A stretch of DNA of 64,000 nt from NCBI RefSeq assembly GCF_000812965.1, contig NZ_JSYN01000023.1, positions 62,001-126,000 of the forward strand. The letters run 5' to 3'. Under the pieces are notes generated by a model, which saw nothing but the letters and a program-made list of their open reading frames with translations, searched no databases and was not told the origin of the DNA. This document shows positions 51,985 to 58,794 of this stretch, piece after piece. This stretch comes from Pedobacter kyungheensis (GTDB lineage Bacteria > Bacteroidota > Bacteroidia > Sphingobacteriales > Sphingobacteriaceae). Numbering within the stretch: the first letter of the stretch is position 1; each line of letters begins with the position of its first letter. The position numbers were made by a program, and so were the translations under genes.

Positions 51985-53132
51985 ACAGGCCGTTAGAAGG
52001 ACTTTTGGTATTAGAGTTTTGTCAGTTTCTGGCAGGACCATCTGCTGGTTTAAAACTGGCTGATTTAGGCGCACGTGTGATCAAAATAGAACGACCACAA
52101 ACCGGAGACGCCTGCCGTTCTTTATCCATCAAAAATCTTTTTGTGGATGAAGACAGTTTATTATTTCATACCATTAACCGCAATAAAGAGAGTTACACTG
52201 CCGATTTAAAAAATCCTGAAGATTTAGCAAAGCTCAAGAAACTGATCGCCAAAGCAGATGTAATGACACATAATTTCAGGCCGGGTGTGATGGAGAAAAT
52301 TGGGCTGGATTACGCGCAGGTGCAACAAATCAATCCAAAAATTATTTACGGCATGGTTACCGGTTATGGCAACGAAGGCCCCTGGAAAAATAAACCCGGA
52401 CAGGATTTATTGGTTCAATCTGTTTCTGGTTTAACCTTCCTCTCTGGCGTAGATACGGATGGACCGGTGCCCTTTGGTTTATCTGTTTCGGATATTATGT
52501 GCGGCAACCACCTGGCACAAGGCATTATGGCGGCCTTAATTAAGCGCGCTAAAACTCAAAAAAGTGTACTGGTAGAGGTGAGTCTGCTCGAATCTATCCT
52601 GGATGTACAGTTTGAAGTAATTACCACTTATTTAAATGATGGCGGCAAGTTGCCAGACAGGAGCGGAGCAAAAGGTAGTGCACACGCTTATTTAAGCGCA
52701 CCATATGGTATGTACCAAACTCAGGATGGTTACATTGCCATGGCCATGGGCAACCTGCCGAACATCTGCGCCATTATCCGGTGCGACATCAGCGATTTGT
52801 ATGTAGAAGCTGGTTCTGCTTTCGAAAACCGCGACAAACTGATTCTACGTCTGGCCGAAACCTTTAAACAGGATCTTACAGCCAACTGGGTTAATCTTTT
52901 AGAAAGTAATGGCATCTGGTGTGCCGAGGTGCTCAATTACCAAACGGCTACTGCATTAAGTACCTATAAAAACCTGGAAATAGAACAACAGCTTGAATTA
53001 GGGAACGGAAAAAACATTAAAACAACCGTTAGCCCCATCCGGCTGGATAAAAGAAAGTTATTCGCGGCTAAAGCTGCGCCAAAATTGGGTTTTGATACGG
53101 AAAGTATCAACAGAGAGTTTGAAATAAAATAA
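51981..53132 (+). CDS. Class III (CaiB/BaiF-type) CoA-transferase A
   Basis: A 383-residue cytoplasmic enzyme of the family III CoA-transferases, which move CoA between organic acids. The start is fixed by the ATGA overlap with the previous gene. Family features: PLEGLLVLEFCQFLAGPSAG, LKLADLGARVIKIERP, INRNKESYTADLK, HNFRPGVMEKIGLDYAQVQ, and the catalytic Asp171 in GLSVSDIMCGNHLAQG, corresponding to Asp169 of formyl-CoA transferase. A second CoA-transferase gene (53285) encodes a protein that aligns along the whole length but differs at many positions. Members act on formate/oxalate, carnitine, aromatic and dicarboxylic acids. The acid here is unknown. Two transferases side by side could form a heteromer or act on two different acids. 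Confidence 0.9.
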   Translation: MNRPLEGLLVLEFCQFLAGPSAGLKLADLGARVIKIERPQTGDACRSLSIKNLFVDEDSLLFHTINRNKESYTADLKNPEDLAKLKKLIAKADVMTHNFRPGVMEKIGLDYAQVQQINPKIIYGMVTGYGNEGPWKNKPGQDLLVQSVSGLTFLSGVDTDGPVPFGLSVSDIMCGNHLAQGIMAALIKRAKTQKSVLVEVSLLESILDVQFEVITTYLNDGGKLPDRSGAKGSAHAYLSAPYGMYQTQDGYIAMAMGNLPNICAIIRCDISDLYVEAGSAFENRDKLILRLAETFKQDLTANWVNLLESNGIWCAEVLNYQTATALSTYKNLEIEQQLELGNGKNIKTTVSPIRLDKRKLFAAKAAPKLGFDTESINREFEIK

Positions 53133-53142
53133 ATTAATGGAT

Positions 53143-53210
53143 TGTCATCCTGAGCTTGTCGAAGGACTTTTACGAATACTTAAAAACGTTTCGACAGGCT
53201 CAACGTGACA
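53143..53210. repeat. tgtcatcctgagcttgtcg hairpin repeat
   Basis: The left arm tgtcatcctgagcttgtcga is matched by the right arm ttcgacaggctcaacgtgac. It lies between the two CoA-transferase genes. Confidence 0.7.
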
Positions 53211-53238
53211 GTTATTCTAAATCCTTTACAAAATGAGA

Positions 53239-53262
53239 ATGGTTCGTGTCGACACGAACCAT
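53239..53262. repeat. Palindrome of the atggttYgtgt family
   Basis: Eleven-bp perfect arms atggttcgtgt / acacgaaccat around cg. A GTG and an ATG inside it are in frame with the next gene but are not taken as its start. Confidence 0.75.
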
Positions 53263-53284
53263 GGAAAATAAAAAAAATAAAAAT

Positions 53285-54445
53285 ATGCGACCGCTAGAAG
53301 ATTATTTAGTTATCGATTTTAGCCAGTTTCTTTCTGGCCCCTCGGCGAGTTTGCGTTTAGCCGATATGGGTGCGCGTGTAATCAAAATTGAACGTTTGGG
53401 CGTTGGCGACATTTGCCGTACGCTTTATACCTCCAATCTGATTATGAATGGCGAATCGTCGGTTTTTCATGCCATCAACCGGAACAAGGAAAGTTTTGAG
53501 GTTGATTTAAAAAGTGAAGAAGACTGCGAAATGGTTCGCGAGCTTTTAAAAAAGGCCGATGTTATGATTCATAACTTCAGGCCGGGTGTAATGGAGCGTT
53601 TAGGTTTCGATTATCCGGCAGTTAGCGCTTTAAATCCAGCTATTGTATATGGCGAAATATCGGGTTACGGTACTGCGGGCGAATGGAAAAATAAACCGGG
53701 GCAGGATTTACTCCTACAATCGGTTACTGGTCTAACATCACTTACCGGAAATGCAGATAGTGGACCTGTGGCTATGGGCTTATCCATTATTGATATGCTG
53801 GCCGGTGCACATCTCGCCCAGGGAATTTTAGCCTGCCTGTACCGCAAGGCTGTAAAAAATCAAGGCGGTTTTGTACAGGTGAGCATGATGGAATCGGCCT
53901 ACGATTTTCAGTTTGAAACCATTACCACCTTCATGAACGACGGTGGTAGTTTGCCTGAGCGATCTAAACAAAACAATGCCAACGCTTATTTAGGTGCTCC
54001 TTACGGCATTTACCAAACCGAAAACGGTTACCTGGCACTGGCCATGGGCTCTATACCACAGCTGGGTAATTTGCTGGGTTGTGAAAAACTGGAAGAGTAC
54101 GTTGAAGTTAGCGAAGCTTTTGACAAACGCGACGAGATTAAAGCCATTTTAGCCAGTCATTTGCTTACCCAAACCACCGAAAAATGGCTTTCTAAATTAG
54201 AACCGGCAGATATCTGGTGTTCGGATGTATTAAACTGGAATGCTTTAATGGCGCACGATGGCTTTAAGGTATTGAACATGATCCAGGAAGTGCAAATGGT
54301 TGATGGTTACCGCTACGAAACTACCAGATGTCCAATCCGGATTGATGGAGAATTATTAACTTCACCGAAAGGTTCACCCAAATTGGGACAGGACAACGAA
54401 AAAATCATCAAAGAATTTATAACTCATACCACTATAAATGCCTAA
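53285..54445 (+). CDS. Class III (CaiB/BaiF-type) CoA-transferase B
   Basis: A 386-residue paralogue of the preceding CoA-transferase. The start at 53285 gives MRPLEDYLVIDFSQFLSGPS, which aligns with the paralogue's N-terminus. Earlier in-frame starts at 53246 and 53261 fall in a palindromic repeat. The catalytic Asp170 lies in GLSIIDMLAGAHLAQG, and the ADMGARVIKIE, HNFRPGVMERLGFDYP and YGTAGEWKNKPGQDLLLQSV blocks are intact, so both copies look active. The gene overlaps the following solute-binding-like gene by 8 bases, the mirror image of the SBP-then-transferase overlap upstream. A CoA acid with a carbohydrate origin is a reasonable guess. No substrate can be named from sequence. Confidence 0.9.
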   Translation: MRPLEDYLVIDFSQFLSGPSASLRLADMGARVIKIERLGVGDICRTLYTSNLIMNGESSVFHAINRNKESFEVDLKSEEDCEMVRELLKKADVMIHNFRPGVMERLGFDYPAVSALNPAIVYGEISGYGTAGEWKNKPGQDLLLQSVTGLTSLTGNADSGPVAMGLSIIDMLAGAHLAQGILACLYRKAVKNQGGFVQVSMMESAYDFQFETITTFMNDGGSLPERSKQNNANAYLGAPYGIYQTENGYLALAMGSIPQLGNLLGCEKLEEYVEVSEAFDKRDEIKAILASHLLTQTTEKWLSKLEPADIWCSDVLNWNALMAHDGFKVLNMIQEVQMVDGYRYETTRCPIRIDGELLTSPKGSPKLGQDNEKIIKEFITHTTINA

Positions 54446-55673
54446 TCAAGCCGAAACTTTCAGAATAGCCGTACGTAAATTTGGTCCTTTTGAATCTGCC
54501 ATGCAGAAATTCTGGGACAGCTATTGTGCCTTTTCTGGCTGTACACTCCAGCTGGAAATGCAAATTATGGATTTACACGAGCTTTATGAAAGTACCATTA
54601 CCAATCAGGGCTTAGCTAAAGGTGCATTTGATATTGCGCACATCAATACCGATTGGGTGTATGAAGGCTACCTGAACCAGGCATTTGAGGTTTTAAATCC
54701 TTATATCAACACCAGTAAACCCGTAGATTTTCCTAATGGCTGGAGCAAATCGCTACTTGGTTTACAGCGCTTTGGCTGGGAAGTAGTGGGTTTGCCTTTT
54801 CACGATGGTCCGGAATGTTTTATTTACCGCAAAGATTTGTTTGAGAGCGAAACCGAACAAGCCAATTATTTAAAGCAGTTTGGAAAAGCGCTTACAGTGC
54901 CCCAAACCTGGGAAGATTTTCATCAGGTAGCGCGTTTTTTTAACCGCCCGGACGATAATCTATATGGCAGCATCTTTGCCTGCTATCCCGATGGGCACAA
55001 TACCGTTTTCGATTTTTGCCTTCAACTATGGACCAGAGGAGGCAGCCTGGTCGATAAAAAAGGAAACATTCAAATCAACTGCCCAGCGGCTGTAGAAGGT
55101 CTTGATTTTTACCGCAAGATCGTAAACGATCAAACTGCAGTTCATCCGAAATCAAAAGATTTTGAATCGGTTGCGGCCGGTGTAGCTTTTGCCAATGGCG
55201 AAGCCGCCATGATGATTAACTGGTTTGGTTTTGCGGGTATGTGCGAAGTAGATGCCAATTCGAAGGTAAAAGGTAAAGTAGGTGTCGATTTGTTACCCGC
55301 AGCAGCTGGTAAGGCATCGGCATCCTTAAATGTATACTGGCTTTACACCATTGCCAAAGGCAGTAAAAATAAAGAAGTGGCTTACGATTTCCTGAAATTT
55401 GCCACGAATGCCGCGCAAGACAAGTTATTGACTCTTGAAGGTGGAATCGGTTGCCGCCTATCGACCTGGAAAGATGCAGAAGTGAACGAAATTATTCCAT
55501 ACTACCATAAATTAGAACAGTTACACGAGGTGGCCAATATGCTGCCACAGCATAAAAACTGGACTCAGATTGCCAAAATTATTGATGAAATGGTTTTAAA
55601 AGCCATGAATACCACAGCCGAAACTTCCGGTTTAATTGAGGCAGCCCAAAACCAGATTAACAAATTGAACTAA
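54438..55673 (+). CDS. Solute-binding-protein-like protein without signal peptide (B)
   Basis: A 411-residue protein of the family 1 solute-binding fold: FDIAHINTDWVYEGYLNQAF, GLPFHDGPECFIYRKDLF, VPQTWEDFHQVARFFNRPDD, ASLNVYWLYTIAKGSKNKEV, and AYDFLKFATNAAQDKLLTLE. The N-terminus (MPNQAETFRIAVRKFGPFES) is charged, with no hydrophobic stretch. The codon immediately upstream of its ATG is an in-frame TAA, so an exported form is excluded. It overlaps the CoA-transferase B gene by 8 bases and abuts the oxidoreductase (start directly after its stop). It is distinct in sequence from SBP-like A but shares fold and context. Possible roles are a cytosolic sensor or a carrier of a pathway intermediate. 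Confidence 0.75.
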   Translation: MPNQAETFRIAVRKFGPFESAMQKFWDSYCAFSGCTLQLEMQIMDLHELYESTITNQGLAKGAFDIAHINTDWVYEGYLNQAFEVLNPYINTSKPVDFPNGWSKSLLGLQRFGWEVVGLPFHDGPECFIYRKDLFESETEQANYLKQFGKALTVPQTWEDFHQVARFFNRPDDNLYGSIFACYPDGHNTVFDFCLQLWTRGGSLVDKKGNIQINCPAAVEGLDFYRKIVNDQTAVHPKSKDFESVAAGVAFANGEAAMMINWFGFAGMCEVDANSKVKGKVGVDLLPAAAGKASASLNVYWLYTIAKGSKNKEVAYDFLKFATNAAQDKLLTLEGGIGCRLSTWKDAEVNEIIPYYHKLEQLHEVANMLPQHKNWTQIAKIIDEMVLKAMNTTAETSGLIEAAQNQINKLN

Positions 55674-56741
55674 ATGAGTATCGATATCCAATATAAACCA
55701 GTTTTACCCGAAACCAAACAGCCAATTATCATCATTGGTGCCGGCGGAATTGTGGCTGATGCACATCTGCCTGCTTATAAAATTGCGGGCTTTGAAGTAT
55801 ATGGCATTGTAAACCGGACTAAAGCCAGGGCACAGAAACTGGCCGATGCTTTCGGCATCCCACATGTTTTTGATACTGTGGCTGAAGCCGTTGCTGCAGC
55901 GCCTGAAAATACAGTGTTCGATATTACCATTATGCCCGAGCAGTATATCGAAACCCTAAAGCAATTACCTGATGGTGCAGCGGTTTTAATTCAAAAACCC
56001 ATGGGCAATGATTTTAACCAGGCAAAAGAAATTCTGGCTTTATGCCGGGCCAAAAACCTCAAAGCAGCCATTAACTTTCAGCTGCGTTTTGCACCTTTTG
56101 TAAGTGCTGCAAAATACCTCATTGATAAAGGTTTGATTGGCGAACTCTACGATATGGAAGTCAGGGTAACCATTAAAACCCCCTGGGAAATTTTTCCGCA
56201 TGTGATCATCCATCCACGTTTAGAGATTCAGTATCATAGCATCCACTATGTTGATTTAATCCGTTCATTTTTGGGCAACCCCAATAGTGTGCTGGCAAAA
56301 ACCTTAAAACATCCTGCCAAAAGCTTATCCTCATCACGTTCGACCATTTTGTTTGATTATGGCGATACCATGCATGCCGTAATCAATACCAACCACGATC
56401 ATGATTTTGGTCCGAGGCATCAGGAAAGCTATATCAAATGGGAGGGAACCAAAGGCGCTATTGTGGCCAAAATTGGCTTATTGATGGATTATCCGCATGG
56501 TGTGCCCGATGTGTTTGAGTATTGTGTGGCAGAAGCAGGTAAAACACCCGAATGGCAAACCGTAAAACTGGAAGGCTCCTGGTTTCCGGAAGCATTTATT
56601 GGCACTATAGCCAATTTAATGCGTTACAGTGAAGGATCAAGCCCCGTTTTACACACCAGTGTTGAGGATGTGATTGATACGATGGCTGTAGTAGAGAGTG
56701 CATATAGATCCAGTGATACTGGTGGTGTAAAGGTTAAATAA
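55674..56741 (+). CDS. Gfo/Idh/MocA-family oxidoreductase (CoA module member)
   Basis: A 355-residue cytoplasmic dehydrogenase-like enzyme. The Rossmann domain has PIIIIGAGGIVADAHLPAYK, and VLIQKPMGNDFNQAK contains the family's K-P pair. The C-terminal domain has NFQLRFAPFVSAAKYLIDKG and IQYHSIHYVDLIRSFLGNPN with the catalytic-face histidines. It starts directly after the solute-binding-like B stop, so it belongs to the same transcript. The family oxidises or isomerises sugars, inositols and sugar acids. Here it could oxidise a sugar to an acid that then enters CoA chemistry. It is only distantly related to the oxidoreductase at 29670. Confidence 0.85.
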   Translation: MSIDIQYKPVLPETKQPIIIIGAGGIVADAHLPAYKIAGFEVYGIVNRTKARAQKLADAFGIPHVFDTVAEAVAAAPENTVFDITIMPEQYIETLKQLPDGAAVLIQKPMGNDFNQAKEILALCRAKNLKAAINFQLRFAPFVSAAKYLIDKGLIGELYDMEVRVTIKTPWEIFPHVIIHPRLEIQYHSIHYVDLIRSFLGNPNSVLAKTLKHPAKSLSSSRSTILFDYGDTMHAVINTNHDHDFGPRHQESYIKWEGTKGAIVAKIGLLMDYPHGVPDVFEYCVAEAGKTPEWQTVKLEGSWFPEAFIGTIANLMRYSEGSSPVLHTSVEDVIDTMAVVESAYRSSDTGGVKVK

Positions 56742-56790
56742 TCGTCCTCGTTTGTAACGAGGATGAACGAGAATGGCGATTATATCGCCA
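56741..56790. repeat. Compound hairpin, tcctcgtt / aacgagga plus ggcgat / atcgcc (copy 1)
   Basis: Two hairpins in tandem: cctcgtttgtaacgagg, then ggcgattatatcgcc. A second copy lies 125 bases further at 56866. It begins with the last base of the preceding stop codon. Confidence 0.7.
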
Positions 56791-56865
56791 GAATAATATA
56801 GTTTTTGTTTACACGAGGATAATTAATCGTCATCTTGAACTGAAACATAAAAGATAACTTAACAC

Positions 56866-56914
56866 ATCGTCCTCGTTTTTAACGAGGATGGGTGAGAACG
56901 GCGATTGTATCGCT
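56866..56914. repeat. Compound hairpin (copy 2)
   Basis: Nearly the same 49 bases as copy 1, with changes confined mainly to the loop and linker. It ends 17 bases before the MaoC gene, so it would be in its leader. Confidence 0.7.
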
Positions 56915-56931
56915 TATAAAAAAATTAAACT

Positions 56932-57375
56932 ATGTATTTCAAATCCACATTTTTTGAAGATTACCAGTTACAGGATAAACGCATTACCTTAGGCCGTACC
57001 ATCACAGAAACCGATTTTGTGGTGCATGCAGGCCATACCGGCGATTTTTTTCCGCATCACATGGATGCCGAATGGTGTGCCACGCAACCGTTTAAACAGC
57101 GCATTGCACATGGTACCATGATTTTTAGTATTGGTATTGGCCTTACCGCTTCGGAGATTAACCCCGAAGCCATGAGTAAAGGTTATGATAAACTTCGTTT
57201 CGTAAAACCGGTGTTTATTGGCGATACCATCCACTCAGAAGTCACCATTTCTGAAAAAGGAGAAAGCAAAAGGCCAGAATATGGCACCGTAACCGAACAT
57301 GTAGAAATCATTAACCAACACGGAGAAGTCGTGTTAGTCTGCGACCATTTACTTGTAGTTAAAAAGGTTCATTAG
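56932..57375 (+). CDS. MaoC-like hot-dog-fold enoyl-CoA hydratase/dehydratase
   Basis: A 147-residue cytoplasmic hot-dog-fold enzyme. The (R)-hydratase active-site pattern is visible: VVHAGHTGDFFPHHMDAEWC with candidate catalytic Asp38 and His43, followed by FKQRIAHGTMIFSIG. It is the size of a single hot-dog domain, so it probably works as a dimer. Family members add or remove water at the beta position of acyl-CoA. Placed with two CoA-transferases, it makes a transfer-then-dehydration route of an organic acid plausible. It is separated from the preceding gene by two hairpin copies but is co-oriented. It could also be a thioesterase-like variant, since the fold is shared. Confidence 0.85.
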   Translation: MYFKSTFFEDYQLQDKRITLGRTITETDFVVHAGHTGDFFPHHMDAEWCATQPFKQRIAHGTMIFSIGIGLTASEINPEAMSKGYDKLRFVKPVFIGDTIHSEVTISEKGESKRPEYGTVTEHVEIINQHGEVVLVCDHLLVVKKVH

Positions 57376-57389
57376 TTCTGTAATCATTC

Positions 57390-57434
57390 GTTCATTAGTC
57401 AGGATGATTATATCCACCAAGGCCACTAATGAAC
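57390..57434. repeat. gttcattagt / actaatgaac inverted repeat
   Basis: Ten-bp perfect arms with a 25-base loop, surrounded by further aatgaac / gttcatt motifs up to about 57476. Confidence 0.5.
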
Positions 57435-57483
57435 AAATGACACCAATGAACTATTGAACGAATGAACCAATAAACCAAATATA

Positions 57484-58779
57484 ATGAACCACAACACCGC
57501 ATCCGAAATTGTAACTGAAAACAATTCCTCATCGGGAAAGAAGTACCTATTACCATTTATACTCGTAGTGAGTCTGTTTTTCCTCTGGGGAATGGCGCAC
57601 AATCTCGATTCGATCCTTATCCCGCACCTTAAAAAAGCCTGTAATTTAAATAACCGGCAATCTACCTTAATTGATACTTCTGTTTTCTTTGCCTATTTCT
57701 TAATGGCCATTCCGGCAGGTATTATTTTAAAGAAATGGGGGTATAAGGCTACTATGATTTCGGGTCTGCTGGCTTTTGCAATTGGTGCCTTTTTATTTGT
57801 TCCGGCAGCCAATAACCTCTCGTACATTACCTTTCTGGTTGCACTTTTTATCATTGGATGTGGTTTAACCATGCTCGAAACTTCGGCCAATCCTTATGCC
57901 GCAGTTTTAGGCGATCCGGCAAAAGCCACGAGCAGGTTAAATCTTGCCGCATCATTTAATGGTTTAGCAGCCATGGTTGCGCCCATGATCGGTGGTTTAT
58001 TCATCCTTTCCGGAAAATCACATACTAAAGATCAACTTGCGGCCATGAGTGCTGAGAGCCGAAACAGCTATTTTTTGGAAGAAGCAGCATCAGTTAAAAC
58101 ACCTTATATCACCCTAGGGATCATTTTACTGGTCATTGCAGTTATATTTTATTTCATCCACCTGCCCGAAATTAAAACCAAAAGTATTGATGGTGAGGCT
58201 AAAGGTAGTTTTTTTGGTGCATTAAGGCATAAACACCTGAGGTGGGCCGTGGTTGCGCAATTTTTTTATGTTGGCGCGCAGGTTTGTGTCACCAGTTTTT
58301 TCATCAGAATGGCCCAGCAAGGTGGTGGTTTCGACGAGAAAACCGCAGCATCTTATTTAGCCATTTATGGTTTATTATTTACGGTAGGCCGTTTTGCAGG
58401 TACAGCTATTCTCCAGTTTGTATCTTCCAATAAACTACTGGCTATTTATGCCGTTATCTCTGTTTTGTTGTGTCTGGTGGCTATTTTAGGGCAGGGTTCT
58501 TACGTGGTGTATGCTTTAGGCGGACTTGGATTTTTTATGTCGATCATGTTCCCAACCATTTTTGCACTGGGTATCGATGGTATTGGTGATGATACCAAAC
58601 CGGGCTCTTCATGGTTAATTATGTCAATTGTGGGCGGTGCCATTCTACCTTTCGGCATGGGTACCCTGATTGATCTGTACGGTGATAACATTCAGATTGG
58701 TTATAGCATCCCGTTAATTTGCTTTATAGTAGTACTTTATTTCGGTTTAAGCGGATATAAAATGGCGCGTAAATCATAA
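57484..58779 (+). CDS. FucP-like MFS deoxyhexose:proton symporter
   Basis: A 431-residue inner-membrane transporter of the FucP family. The N-terminal helix reads LPFILVVSLFFLWGMAHNLD with the FLWG motif. Other family blocks are IPHLKKACNLNNRQSTLIDT, FFAYFLMAIPAGIILKKWGY, and MLETSANPYAAVLG, the E-T-S-A-N-P-Y signature. Twelve hydrophobic segments can be counted. FucP imports L-fucose. Relatives also take up other hexoses and deoxyhexoses, and a rhamnose-type sugar fits this locus. It lies between the CoA module and the GH106 gene, co-oriented with both, suggesting that the sugar released by GH78/GH106 enters the cell here. Confidence 0.9.
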   Translation: MNHNTASEIVTENNSSSGKKYLLPFILVVSLFFLWGMAHNLDSILIPHLKKACNLNNRQSTLIDTSVFFAYFLMAIPAGIILKKWGYKATMISGLLAFAIGAFLFVPAANNLSYITFLVALFIIGCGLTMLETSANPYAAVLGDPAKATSRLNLAASFNGLAAMVAPMIGGLFILSGKSHTKDQLAAMSAESRNSYFLEEAASVKTPYITLGIILLVIAVIFYFIHLPEIKTKSIDGEAKGSFFGALRHKHLRWAVVAQFFYVGAQVCVTSFFIRMAQQGGGFDEKTAASYLAIYGLLFTVGRFAGTAILQFVSSNKLLAIYAVISVLLCLVAILGQGSYVVYALGGLGFFMSIMFPTIFALGIDGIGDDTKPGSSWLIMSIVGGAILPFGMGTLIDLYGDNIQIGYSIPLICFIVVLYFGLSGYKMARKS

Positions 58780-58794
58780 TTCTACCTGCGAAAA

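Noticed and set aside
53246..53284. An earlier GTG start for CoA-transferase B
   Set aside because: It lies in a palindromic repeat, and the added residues do not align with the paralogue, which begins at the MRPLED equivalent.
50824..55673. A complete ABC importer
   Set aside because: Only binding-protein-like genes exist. No permease or ATPase gene is found in the window, and the binding-like proteins have no export signals.
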